A stretch of DNA of 64,000 nt from a virus. The notes under the pieces are model-generated. The model saw nothing but the letters and a program-made list of their open reading frames with translations. It was not told the DNA's origin and did no database searches. The position numbers and the translations under genes are program-made. Where the stretch lies: positions 1 through 64,000 of IMG/VR virus record IMGVR_UViG_3300032083_001599. One strand, given 5' to 3'. Below, piece by piece: positions 32,217-42,049 of the stretch (within the stretch, counting starts at the first letter, position 1; the number at the start of each line of letters is the position of its first letter).

Positions 32217-35200
32217 TGTCCGCAACGATTCTCTTAAAAAGGACACTTGGGACTTCCCCTCCAAACATTGCTCCCGTTGGTACTGGCGTATCGTTCGGTG
32301 AACTAGTATACGCATACGATACCAGTGATGTAGGCGCTGGTAAGTCTTACAAAAAATTATATATTGGTAACCCGTCTGGTCCGTCTGCAGCTCCGATTGC
32401 AATTGGCGGCGAATATTACACCAGTCTATTCCCAGAAAATCCTGCTAGTTTCGGTACTCCAGAAGCTTCTAAGGTTGTTGTCTTAGATAATCAAGGTAGA
32501 GTTGCTTCTTGGACAGTTGTAGATGATTTCTACACCTCTGGCGTTGGTACAGTTGCTGGCAACTTTAGTGTTGGTGGAAACCTCAATGTAACAGGAGACC
32601 TCGTTTATGACGAGGCTAATGCTAGAAACTGGAATGTATCTGGTATTGCAACTGCAGCAACATTAGATGTTGGTGCTGCTGGATTCTCTACTCTTGGTGT
32701 AACTGATTTCCGTGCAGTCGTTGGCGTTGTAACAACGCTAAGCGGTACTAGTGCTGATTACTACGAAGTAAATGTAGGTCATGCTCTTACTGCAAATAAT
32801 GTAGAAATTACTGGGGTATCATCCTTCAGTAATATTACATTCTCCAATGATGTTATTAGAGTTGGTCGTGATGCTGCTGTAGGTCTTAGCAGTGCTGACT
32901 CTTCAATCTTTATTGGTGACTTTGCTGGTGCTGGTATTGGACAAACTGTCCTTAACCGTCGCAATATTGCGATTGGTGCCAGTGCAATGCAATATGCTGG
33001 TATTCTTTCCAGCAGTGACGAGTTAGAATCTAACATCGTCTTAGGTAACTTTGCAGGTTATAGACTGCAAGGTACTAAGAACCTGATGATTGGTGATAAG
33101 GTAGGTTTTGCCTTATCTTCTAGCGGCAACGATGAGAACATCGCTCTGGGTAACCAGTCGATGTATGGTGAGACTTTCCCTGTTGTTGATGGGGTAGCTC
33201 TCAGCGTTAATGTTGGCGATCAAACTGCTGTTGCAGATTATGATCAGACCGAAGATGTAACAGAAACCAGTGGATCTGGTCAAGGTCTGTTAGTTAGGTT
33301 GCAGACTGGTGCTACTGGTCTGATTACTAACATCCAAATCATGGCTCCTGGCGATGGTTACGAAGTTGGTGATACATTCACCATGCCGTTTGGTTTCCAG
33401 ACTCTTACAGGTAGCGTAACCAGCAAGAATGGTCGCTTCCTGAGTGGTGGTACAGGAACCAGACAGCAGCAAAGAAATATTGCTATTGGTCCTTACACTC
33501 TCTTCAGTGTAGACGGTAGCAAGAACATTGCCATTGGTTACTCTGCTGGTAACGATACTCTTGGCAGTGGTAATGTTATCATCGGTTATGAGCGAAATGT
33601 TGCTATCGGAGATAGTGATAATCAGCTCGTAATTGGCAATCAAAATATTAACTGGATCGACGGTAACCAACTTGGTTATGTCGGTATCGGCACCACACGA
33701 CCCTTCGGGTTGCTCGATGTTGGTGGCGTATTCATCATTGATAAGGGCACTGGTAATACAGTAATCTCTGGCGTAACATCTGTTCCGCAAATCGATGCTA
33801 ACGATATCGGTGTTGAAGATATCAAGGTCACTGCTGGTTTAGCAACTGACTTTGCAATTACCAACGCTAAGATTCAGTCAGGTATTATTACTGACACTGT
33901 TGGTACTGCTGCAACTATTACGAATGTAGACTTCGTAAATGCAGATATTGAGGCAGCTAAGATCACTGCTGGTATTATCACCAGTCAGGTTGGTACATAT
34001 GCCACAATTACAACCTTTGATACTGAGGTTGCTGATCTCAAGGATATTAAGGTAACTACAGGTTTAGTTACCTCTCTGGTTGGCACCTATGCCACGATTA
34101 CAACCTTCGACTCTAATGAAGGTGATATCAACACCCTCAAAACTGTTGCTGGTGTTGTAACATCTATTATTGGTTATGGTTTAACATATACTGTTGGCGA
34201 TTTTGCTAATCTTGATGCACTTGATGCCAAGATTACTACAGGCATCATCACCTCACTGACAGGTACATATGTAACCTTCCAAGACGCTGACTTCCAGAAA
34301 GATGTCAGAGTTGGTGGAGCTCTTACTGTTGTTGGTGATCTGACGGTTAATGGAACTACGAGTTTTGTTCAGAGTTCGGTTGTACAAATAACCGATAAGA
34401 ACATTGAACTTGGATTCAGTTCTACTGGTGGACATGCTGATGCTACAGCCGATAACGGCGGTATCATCCTTAAGGGAACAACAGATAAAGAATTTTTATA
34501 CGACCAATCTAGAGAGGCATGGGAGTCTAATCTTAAGTTCACTCCTAGTGTAGACGGCACTCTGGATATTGGTACTACTGATAGAGAGTGGAGAGACATT
34601 TATATTGATGGCACAGCACATCTTGATGCTGCTGACATTCTAGATGCCAAGATTACTGCTGGTATTATTACTAGTCAGGTTGGTACTTATGCAACCATCA
34701 CAACGGTTGACATTGAGACTCTTGATGCCAAAGATGTAAACATCACTGGTCTTGCCGTTACTGATATTGTCGGAACCGCTGCAACAATCACAACGATTGA
34801 TGCAACAGAAGGTGATATTGTTAATGCTAAGATTACTGCTGGTATCATCACAAGCTTGGTTGGCACTGCTGCCACCATTGGTGATGTTGAGATTACTGGT
34901 GATCTCAGAGTTGGTGGAGCTACAACCTTTACTGGTAATGTAACCTTTAACGGTGGCACAATCGGTCTTGGCGACTCTACTACAGACAACATCATCTTTA
35001 CTGGTGAAGTTGACTCTGACATCGTTCCTGACGATGATGACACCTTTGATCTCGGTAGTGCTACTAAAGAGTGGCGAGATATCTACATCGACGGCGTTGC
35101 TCGTGTTGATGATCTGATTGTTGATTCAACAGTTGGTACATACGCGACAATTACAACTGTTGATATCGATGTACTCGATGCAAGACAGACAAATATTACT

Positions 35201-38200
35201 GGTTTAGCTGTTACCGATATTGTCGGTACTGCTGCTACTATTACAACGATTGACGCCACAGAAGGCGATATTGTCAACGCTAAGATCACTGCCGGTATCG
35301 TAACCTCTCTGGTTGGCACCTACGCTACGATCACCACGGTCGATATCGAGACCCTGGATGCAAGACAGACAAATATTACTGGATTAGCAGTCACTGATAT
35401 TGTTGGTACTGCCGCAACTATCACTACAGTTGACTTTGAAGTCGCAGACATTCTGAATGCTACCATTTCGGTTGGCATTGCAACTTCTGCATTCGTTCAA
35501 GCTGGTTTCATCACATCACTGTATGATTCCACTGGTGTTGTTGGTCTGAACACTCAGCATATGCTGAGTACCAATCCAGATGGCACGATCACCTGGCGCG
35601 AACCTGCACAGATTGGTATTGCCACAATCAATGCCAAGCTTGACACATGGTATGTTTCTACTAATGGTGTTGACGACGGTGACGCATCTCGTGGGCGCAC
35701 TGCAGAAAGGCCATACAGAACGATTGCATACGCTCTGTCTCAAATCTCTAATATTGGTGTAAACGATGTATTAAACATCGCCGCTGGTGTTTATGAAGAA
35801 GTCTTCCCACTGACTGTTCCAGCTGGATTAACTGTTAAGGGTGCTGGACTCCGTGCTACCAAGATTTGTCCTACTGTTGCTACCAAGCAGAAGGACTGCT
35901 TCTTGATGAACGACAGATCTGTTGTTGAGGATGTCACTATCGGTGACATGTACTTCGATACTGCTGGCAATCAGGGTTATGCGTTTAAGTTTGCTCCTGG
36001 TATCGCGATCACAAGCAGATCTCCTTATATTCAGCGCGTAACTGTATTCAACAAAGGTAGTAATACTTCTGCTAGTGATCCATATGGTTATGGTTCAGCT
36101 GATGCAAATCCTTCCTCCTACATCGCTGGTGGTGGTGCTTACCTTGATGGTTCTGAGGTAGCATCAGGATCTCTTGAGGCAGCGTTCTTGTTCAATGAAG
36201 TTACTTTCATTGTACCGAACAGCAAAGGTCTGATTATGACCAACGGTGCTCGCAGTGAGTACCTGAATTGCTTCTCCTACTTCGCTGCTGAAGCTATCAA
36301 GGGCACATCTGGTTCTCTTGGTATCAGTTCCGCTGGTGAGACCAGACTGAGACTGACTGGTATTACAACCGTTGGTGTTGGTAACACAATTACTGTCTTT
36401 GATACTGACGGAACTACTGGTATTGCAACTGCTATTGTTTCTGGTTATGACGGAACATACCTGGATGTAACTGGAAAGCAAACTGGTTTTGAAGTTCTCA
36501 ATGCCAGAACTGCTAAAGCTATTACTTTCAACGATGGTGCTCAACTAGACACTACAGTTAAGAAATTTGGCAGTGCATCGTTAGCACTTGACGGAACAAA
36601 TGATTCTATCAGTGCTCCTTCTAGCGGTGATCTTGGTTTCGGCACCAATACAGACTTCACGATTGAATTCTGGGCATACGCAAATACAACTGGTCTGACC
36701 AGCGCAACTCTCTTCGACTTAAGAGACACTGGCACTGATGCTGAGGGTATCAGCGTTGCCTTCCGTGCTGCTGGCGAAGTTGACATGCGGGTTGGTACTA
36801 CAACCGCTATCACTGGCTCTGGCGCAGGCATCGCTACAGGCGTCTGGAAGCACTATGCACTCGCTAGAGAGGGTACAAACACTAGACTGTTTGTTGACGG
36901 TACTCAGAGAGGCATTAAGACCTCTGATACAACTAACTACGGTGCATCTAAAGGTCTGGTCATCGGTGCTGACTTTGATGGCGCAAGTCAAAATGTCACT
37001 GGTTGGATTGACGACTTTAGAATCGAGAGAGGAGTTGCCAAGTACAATACAAACTTCACTGCTCCGACTGCTGCACACACAGGTGATAAGGACACAGTTC
37101 TCTTACTCTCCTTTGATGGTGCGAGTGGCGTAACAACAACCACCGACGATGTAATCCGCAACCAGGATATCCGCATCACTCAAGCTGGTGGCGGTATCGG
37201 AACTGCAACTAAGGTTATCCTTGCTGACTACAGTCAGTTCGGTGCGGACATGCGTTCCGTTGGTTGTGCTGTTGAGTATGGTCAAAAGGGTGTTATTGCT
37301 GATGGTGATGGCGTATCTCTGAGACTGTTTGCTCTCAACTTCAATCATGTTGGTGCTGGTGGAGATTTCTCTAATGATCCTAACCTGGCAATTCAAGCTA
37401 ATGAAGTTACCGAAATTAATAACGGTGATATATCATTCGTTAGTATCGACCAAAGAGGAGACTTCAGAGTTGGAGATGCATTCTTTGTTGATCAAGAAAA
37501 CGGTACGGTATCGTTCTCACAACAAGTAACCAGCCTCCAAGCACTTTCATCTCTTCAGATTACTGACGGATCTAATAGCAGCACTATTACTCCTACAAGC
37601 GGTACATTTGGTAACATCCAGATTGCTGGTAACAATATTGAATCTACCTCAGGTGATATTAATATTGATCCAGCTGGTGCTGGTTCAATTAACATCACTG
37701 GTGATGTCAATGTCCTGGGTATCCTGACTGCGACAACCATCCAGCTCGATGCATTCCAGAAGAATGATACTTCCATCGCTCTGGATGACTCAGGTGCTAA
37801 CGGTACTATTCGATTCAACACTGATAATGTTGAGGGCATGCGCCTTGACGCTAATCAGAAGTTGGGTATCGGTACTGCCGCACCTAGACAGAGACTTGAT
37901 GTCCTCGACACTGCTAAGTTTGAGAGACTCGATGTAACTGGCGTATCTACATTTGCTGAGAGAGTTGACTTTAACCTTAGCATCGACGCAGTTGACGCTA
38001 AGATCACTGCTGGTGTTGTAACCTCGTTGGTCGGTACATATGCCACCATCACTACGGTTGATATTGAAACATTAGATGCTAAAGATGTCAACATCACTGG
38101 TCTTGCGGTAACAGATACTGTTGGTACTGCTGCAACGATCACCACAATTGATGCAGAAGCTCTTGATGCATTTGATGCAAAACTTACTGGTATTGCTGTC

Positions 38201-38998
38201 ACAAACGCAGTATTCACTGGAATTGTTTCCTTCAAGGATAATGTAAAGGCACACTTTGGTGATGATGATGATCTGTCCATCTATCATGATGGCAACAACT
38301 CATACATTGATGATTCGGGAACTGGTACACTTGCTATCCGTTCTAATCAGGTAGAACTTCAGAAGTACACTGGCGAAACTCTTGCCAACTTTACTGCTGA
38401 TGGTGCCGTTACTCTGTTCTATAACAACGGCATTAAGATCGAGACACTAGCTATTGGTGCTAGTGTTCGTGGTCAGACTCAAACGGGAACAATTGATGTT
38501 GCTACTAACGCAAACATCCACTCCACACTGACTGTTGATCAAGGAACAATCCTTACCGGAATTGTAACCAGTTCTGCTGGTATTGAAGCAATCAACATTA
38601 ATGTCTCTGGCATTCTCACTACTAACAACTTTAGAGTTACTGGTGTAACAACGATCTCCGATGTCACAATTGGTGCTGGTTCTTCCTCAACCAAAATAAA
38701 TACCAATACTGGAGAACTTGTTCTTGATTCTGCTGCTGGTCAGGTAACTGTCCAAGATAATCTAAGCGTAATCGGTTACGGTACATTCCGCGACGGTCTC
38801 TATTACAGATCAGATCAAGGTGGATTAACTGGTATTGGGTATAGCGGACCTAACGGTGTTGCATTCTTTGAGGCAGATGGAAGACTGGTTAGTGGTCTTA
38901 GTACAGTAGGGTTCTTAACAACCTCTAATTACATGCTAACCACAGATGAAAACAACATTCCAATTTGGTCCAATAGTGTTGATGGAGGTACATTCTGA
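32216..38998 (+). CDS. Large mosaic tail fibre protein, 2260 aa
   Basis: Domains in order: N-terminal G-T-S-P-P-N...-G-E-L-V-Y-A-Y attachment-like segment (about 13-35); 'N-I-A-I-G-x-S-A' YadA-head-like repeats (about 245-330 and 415-480); a long stretch of near-identical units 'V-G-T-Y-A-T-I-T-T-x-D...I-T-A-G-I' (about 520-1085, again about 1925-2000); a right-handed beta-helix-like part beginning WYVSTNGVDDGDASRGRTAE (about 1143-1360); a LamG/concanavalin-like domain (KFGSASLALDGTNDSISAPS to WIDDFRIERG, about 1439-1615); and a D-L-S-I-Y-H-D-G-N-N-S-Y fibre motif near 2019. It is likely a trimeric receptor-binding fibre. No intramolecular chaperone is seen at the C-terminus. Confidence 0.85.
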   Translation: MSATILLKRTLGTSPPNIAPVGTGVSFGELVYAYDTSDVGAGKSYKKLYIGNPSGPSAAPIAIGGEYYTSLFPENPASFGTPEASKVVVLDNQGRVASWTVVDDFYTSGVGTVAGNFSVGGNLNVTGDLVYDEANARNWNVSGIATAATLDVGAAGFSTLGVTDFRAVVGVVTTLSGTSADYYEVNVGHALTANNVEITGVSSFSNITFSNDVIRVGRDAAVGLSSADSSIFIGDFAGAGIGQTVLNRRNIAIGASAMQYAGILSSSDELESNIVLGNFAGYRLQGTKNLMIGDKVGFALSSSGNDENIALGNQSMYGETFPVVDGVALSVNVGDQTAVADYDQTEDVTETSGSGQGLLVRLQTGATGLITNIQIMAPGDGYEVGDTFTMPFGFQTLTGSVTSKNGRFLSGGTGTRQQQRNIAIGPYTLFSVDGSKNIAIGYSAGNDTLGSGNVIIGYERNVAIGDSDNQLVIGNQNINWIDGNQLGYVGIGTTRPFGLLDVGGVFIIDKGTGNTVISGVTSVPQIDANDIGVEDIKVTAGLATDFAITNAKIQSGIITDTVGTAATITNVDFVNADIEAAKITAGIITSQVGTYATITTFDTEVADLKDIKVTTGLVTSLVGTYATITTFDSNEGDINTLKTVAGVVTSIIGYGLTYTVGDFANLDALDAKITTGIITSLTGTYVTFQDADFQKDVRVGGALTVVGDLTVNGTTSFVQSSVVQITDKNIELGFSSTGGHADATADNGGIILKGTTDKEFLYDQSREAWESNLKFTPSVDGTLDIGTTDREWRDIYIDGTAHLDAADILDAKITAGIITSQVGTYATITTVDIETLDAKDVNITGLAVTDIVGTAATITTIDATEGDIVNAKITAGIITSLVGTAATIGDVEITGDLRVGGATTFTGNVTFNGGTIGLGDSTTDNIIFTGEVDSDIVPDDDDTFDLGSATKEWRDIYIDGVARVDDLIVDSTVGTYATITTVDIDVLDARQTNITGLAVTDIVGTAATITTIDATEGDIVNAKITAGIVTSLVGTYATITTVDIETLDARQTNITGLAVTDIVGTAATITTVDFEVADILNATISVGIATSAFVQAGFITSLYDSTGVVGLNTQHMLSTNPDGTITWREPAQIGIATINAKLDTWYVSTNGVDDGDASRGRTAERPYRTIAYALSQISNIGVNDVLNIAAGVYEEVFPLTVPAGLTVKGAGLRATKICPTVATKQKDCFLMNDRSVVEDVTIGDMYFDTAGNQGYAFKFAPGIAITSRSPYIQRVTVFNKGSNTSASDPYGYGSADANPSSYIAGGGAYLDGSEVASGSLEAAFLFNEVTFIVPNSKGLIMTNGARSEYLNCFSYFAAEAIKGTSGSLGISSAGETRLRLTGITTVGVGNTITVFDTDGTTGIATAIVSGYDGTYLDVTGKQTGFEVLNARTAKAITFNDGAQLDTTVKKFGSASLALDGTNDSISAPSSGDLGFGTNTDFTIEFWAYANTTGLTSATLFDLRDTGTDAEGISVAFRAAGEVDMRVGTTTAITGSGAGIATGVWKHYALAREGTNTRLFVDGTQRGIKTSDTTNYGASKGLVIGADFDGASQNVTGWIDDFRIERGVAKYNTNFTAPTAAHTGDKDTVLLLSFDGASGVTTTTDDVIRNQDIRITQAGGGIGTATKVILADYSQFGADMRSVGCAVEYGQKGVIADGDGVSLRLFALNFNHVGAGGDFSNDPNLAIQANEVTEINNGDISFVSIDQRGDFRVGDAFFVDQENGTVSFSQQVTSLQALSSLQITDGSNSSTITPTSGTFGNIQIAGNNIESTSGDINIDPAGAGSINITGDVNVLGILTATTIQLDAFQKNDTSIALDDSGANGTIRFNTDNVEGMRLDANQKLGIGTAAPRQRLDVLDTAKFERLDVTGVSTFAERVDFNLSIDAVDAKITAGVVTSLVGTYATITTVDIETLDAKDVNITGLAVTDTVGTAATITTIDAEALDAFDAKLTGIAVTNAVFTGIVSFKDNVKAHFGDDDDLSIYHDGNNSYIDDSGTGTLAIRSNQVELQKYTGETLANFTADGAVTLFYNNGIKIETLAIGASVRGQTQTGTIDVATNANIHSTLTVDQGTILTGIVTSSAGIEAININVSGILTTNNFRVTGVTTISDVTIGAGSSSTKINTNTGELVLDSAAGQVTVQDNLSVIGYGTFRDGLYYRSDQGGLTGIGYSGPNGVAFFEADGRLVSGLSTVGFLTTSNYMLTTDENNIPIWSNSVDGGTF

Positions 38999-39819
38999 TG
39001 ACAAAACCAACTACTAGAGACGGATTAAAAGATTATGCTTTAAGGCAACTTGGATATCCTGTCTTAGAAATAAATGTAGCTGATGAGCAAGTAGATGATG
39101 CATTAGATGATGCTCTGCAACTTTTTTATGAGCGTCATTTTGATGGCGTTGAAAGAGTTTATCTCAAGTATAAGGTCTCAGCAGATGACATCAAAAGAGG
39201 CAGAGCAAGAGGTGCTGGCGAATCTCTTGGTATTACTACTTCTACTACAACATCTGGAGACTTTGAGGAAAACACAAATTATTTGAGTGTACCTGATTCG
39301 GTCCTCGGAGTTGAGAAAGTATTTTTGTTTGATTCTAGCTTTATTTCAAACAACATGTTTAGCTTTAAATATCAGTTGTTTTTAAATGATGTAGCTTTCA
39401 ATTTGGGATACAGTGGTCTTCTCAGTTATGCGATGACTAAAACATATATTGAAGACATTGATTTCTTACTTTCAACAAACAAGCAGATTAGATATAACAA
39501 AAGAAATAATCGTTTGTATCTCGATGTTGATTGGGGATCAGTATCAGAAGGAACATACATAATCATTGACTGCCAAAGAATCATGGACCCAGCAAATTAT
39601 GCTGGTGTATACAATGATTCTTTTTTAAAGAAGTATTTTACTCAACTAGTCAAGAAACAGTGGGGTACAAACTTAACTAAATTCCAAGGAGTTAAACTCC
39701 CTGGAGGTATTGAATTAAATGGCAGACAAATTTATGAAGATGCTGTAATGGAATTGCAGCGTATTGAAGATAGAATGTTGTCTACCTACGAACTTCCACC
39801 CCTTGATTTGATTGGGTAA
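38998..39819 (+). CDS. gp13: Neck protein gp13
   Basis: The product is 273 aa (T4 gp13 309 aa). The N-terminus (TTRDGLKDYALRQLGYPVLE, then I-N-V-A-D-E-Q-V-D-D-A-L-D-D-A-L-Q-L-F-Y-E-R-H-F-D-G) is the usual gp13 pattern of cyanophages, and it starts the conserved run gp13-gp14-gp15. gp13 and gp14 seal the filled head and form the neck to which whiskers bind. Its ATG follows the fibre stop directly (TGATGA) and its stop overlaps gp14 (TAATG). Confidence 0.85.
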   Translation: MTKPTTRDGLKDYALRQLGYPVLEINVADEQVDDALDDALQLFYERHFDGVERVYLKYKVSADDIKRGRARGAGESLGITTSTTTSGDFEENTNYLSVPDSVLGVEKVFLFDSSFISNNMFSFKYQLFLNDVAFNLGYSGLLSYAMTKTYIEDIDFLLSTNKQIRYNKRNNRLYLDVDWGSVSEGTYIIIDCQRIMDPANYAGVYNDSFLKKYFTQLVKKQWGTNLTKFQGVKLPGGIELNGRQIYEDAVMELQRIEDRMLSTYELPPLDLIG

Positions 39820-41249
39820 TGGCATTAAATCCGTTTTTTCTTCAAGGATCTCCAAACGAACAGAGCCTTGTTCAACAACTTATTGACGAACACTTAAAAA
39901 TGTTCGGATTGGATTGTTATTACATTCCAAGAAAAATGATTATCACTGATGATGTGCTCGGAGAAGTTCAGTCATCTAAATTTAATGACGCATATATTTT
40001 AGAAGCTTATCTCAATAACTATGAGGGATATGCAAAAGGTAGTGATATCATGTCCAAGTTTGGCATTAATCTTCAAAACGAAATTACTCTCACAGTTTCC
40101 AGGGAAAGATATGAAGATTTTATTGCCCCATTTGTTGTAACCCATAATGCCAAAAATGCTGGCACAGATATTATTTTTGGTGAGAGACCTAAAGAGGGAG
40201 ATTTAATTTATTTCCCGTTAGGAGAAAGAATATTTGAAATTAAACATGTAGAATTTGAAAACCCATTTTATCAACTAGGTAAGAACTATATCTACGAACT
40301 TCAATGCGAACTGTTTCGCTATGAAGATGAGTATATTGATACCGGAGTATATGGTATTGATGAGAGAGGAATGGAAGAAGGTGAGACCAGTACTGTCATT
40401 TTGGCAGGCATTGGTTCAACAGCCATTGCTGTTGTTGATTCCTTCGCTAGTCAAGGAGCATTAGGACAAATTTTCCTGAACGATGATGGATACGGTTATA
40501 CTAGCGCACCCAGTGTCACTATCGGACCCTCTCCTGCTGGTGTTACTTCATCTAGAGCAGGTGCCTTTGCATTCACAACCGAAAGGTCCGGGTTATATTC
40601 TATTGATCAAGTAGTCCTACAAAACCCTGGATTTGCATACACAGAGGCACCGGCATTTACATTTGGTGGTCCTGGTGTAGGTGCAGCTGCAACAGCATCT
40701 CTTACAAACAGTGGTATTACCTCAATTCGTATTACAGATCTGGGAACAAATTATGTAAGCCCACCGTTAATTACTATTCAACATCCCGCAAATGTTGCTA
40801 TCGGAACTACTGGTGCAACCGTTGGTAGTAAACCCGGTCAGGTACAAGCTACTGCTATCTCAATTTTAGATGGAGATAGTCTAAGTAGAATCTTCTTAAC
40901 AAATGCTGGATCTGGGTACGAAGAAGCTCCATTAATTACGATTGGAGATCCTCTTTCTCTTGGAATTGGAACATATTTCTTCAATGAAAGAGTAGTCGGA
41001 TCCGAATCTGGAACTGAAGGATATGTGAGATCCTTTAATGCAACTGACCGAAAGTTAGAAATCTCAATAAATAATGGTGTGTTCTACCCTGGTGAGTTTA
41101 TTACAGGAACTGCATCGTCTGCTAGATATCAAATCTTAAATCATACTGGAATTGATACTACAAGCACATTTACTTTCAATGACGAAATTGAAACTGAAGC
41201 AGATGGCATCCTTGACTTCACTGAGCGTAATCCCTTTGGCAACTTCTGA
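39819..41249 (+). CDS. gp14: Neck protein gp14, enlarged by a repeat insertion
   Basis: Residues 1-190 (MALNPFFLQGSPNEQSLVQQ; I-L-E-A-Y-L-N-N-Y-E-G-Y; F-G-E-R-P-K-E-G-D-L-I-Y-F-P) match gp14 neck proteins. At 476 aa it is nearly twice T4 gp14 (256 aa). The excess is explained by four G-x-x-Y-x-x-x-P repeats at about 217-236, 265-283, 303-321 and 357-376, followed by a G-S-E-S-G-T-E-G-Y-V-R unit and a gp14-like C-terminus (EADGILDFTERNPFGNF). The repeats resemble those in the giant baseplate proteins, so they may decorate the neck. Confidence 0.85.
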   Translation: MALNPFFLQGSPNEQSLVQQLIDEHLKMFGLDCYYIPRKMIITDDVLGEVQSSKFNDAYILEAYLNNYEGYAKGSDIMSKFGINLQNEITLTVSRERYEDFIAPFVVTHNAKNAGTDIIFGERPKEGDLIYFPLGERIFEIKHVEFENPFYQLGKNYIYELQCELFRYEDEYIDTGVYGIDERGMEEGETSTVILAGIGSTAIAVVDSFASQGALGQIFLNDDGYGYTSAPSVTIGPSPAGVTSSRAGAFAFTTERSGLYSIDQVVLQNPGFAYTEAPAFTFGGPGVGAAATASLTNSGITSIRITDLGTNYVSPPLITIQHPANVAIGTTGATVGSKPGQVQATAISILDGDSLSRIFLTNAGSGYEEAPLITIGDPLSLGIGTYFFNERVVGSESGTEGYVRSFNATDRKLEISINNGVFYPGEFITGTASSARYQILNHTGIDTTSTFTFNDEIETEADGILDFTERNPFGNF

Positions 41250-42049
41250 TGTTAGGCACTTATTTTTATCACGAAATTCTCCGCAAGACAGTTGTGTCTT
41301 TCGGAACATTATTTAACGACATTCACATTCAAAAAGAAGACAAAGGCGGAAATACTATTAGTGACATTAAAGTTCCCTTAGGGTATGGTCCTAGATCCAA
41401 ATTTCTTGCTAAGCTACAGCAACAACAAGAGTTAGCAAAAGCAACTGCTATTACTCTACCCAGAATGTCTTTTGAGATGTCAAGTCTTTCTTATGACTCA
41501 AGTAGAAAAACTTCCGTAACGAAGACATTCAAAGCTATTGATAATCAAGATCGAGTAAAGAAAGTATTTTTACCAGTTCCATATAATGTTGGGTTTGAAC
41601 TCAATATTATGACAAAGTTGAATGACGATGCTTTGCAAATTGTAGAGCAGATTCTTCCATTTTTTCAACCATCATTTAATATTACTGTAGACTTGATCAA
41701 TTCAATTGGAGAAAAAAGAGATATTCCTATTATATTAGAAAATATTTCATTTACCGATGAGTATGAGGGGGATTTTTCTACAAGAAGAGTACTAATCTAT
41801 ACACTAAACTTTAGTGCTAAGACATACCTATTCGGTCCTATTGCAGAAAGTACAGACGGACTTATCAAGAAAGTACAATTGGATTACTACTCTGATACTG
41901 ATACACAAACTGCTAAGCGTGAGGTAAGATATACGGTCACTCCTGATCCAATTGATGCAGATGCAGATGATGATTTTGGATTCAATGAGACTACTACTTT
42001 CTTTGATGATGGTAAAGTATACAGTCCTACTAGGCAAGAGGATGTATGA
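41249..42049 (+). CDS. gp15: Tail sheath terminator/stabiliser gp15
   Basis: The product is 266 aa (T4 gp15 272 aa). MLGTYFYHEILRKTVVSFGT, L-F-N-D-I-H-I, V-P-L-G-Y-G-P-R-S-K-F-L, and 'I-V-E-Q-I-L-P-F-F-Q-P-S-F-N' with the following I-I-L-E-N-I-S-F-T-D-E-Y-E-G are hallmark gp15 patterns. gp15 caps the tail and connects it to the neck. The C-terminus is acidic (PIDADADDDFGFNETT). It overlaps gp14 by 1 nt and gp16 by 4 nt. Confidence 0.92.
   Translation: MLGTYFYHEILRKTVVSFGTLFNDIHIQKEDKGGNTISDIKVPLGYGPRSKFLAKLQQQQELAKATAITLPRMSFEMSSLSYDSSRKTSVTKTFKAIDNQDRVKKVFLPVPYNVGFELNIMTKLNDDALQIVEQILPFFQPSFNITVDLINSIGEKRDIPIILENISFTDEYEGDFSTRRVLIYTLNFSAKTYLFGPIAESTDGLIKKVQLDYYSDTDTQTAKREVRYTVTPDPIDADADDDFGFNETTTFFDDGKVYSPTRQEDV

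Noticed and set aside
33290-35319. Several minus-strand frames of 60-166 codons in the fibre gene that resemble one another
   Set aside because: Their similarity only mirrors the repeats of the fibre gene on the other strand; no promoters or ribosome sites.
33780-35470. Regularly spaced repeats resembling a CRISPR-like array
   Set aside because: The repeats are in frame within a long coding sequence, differ by silent changes, are too long and have no constant spacer size.
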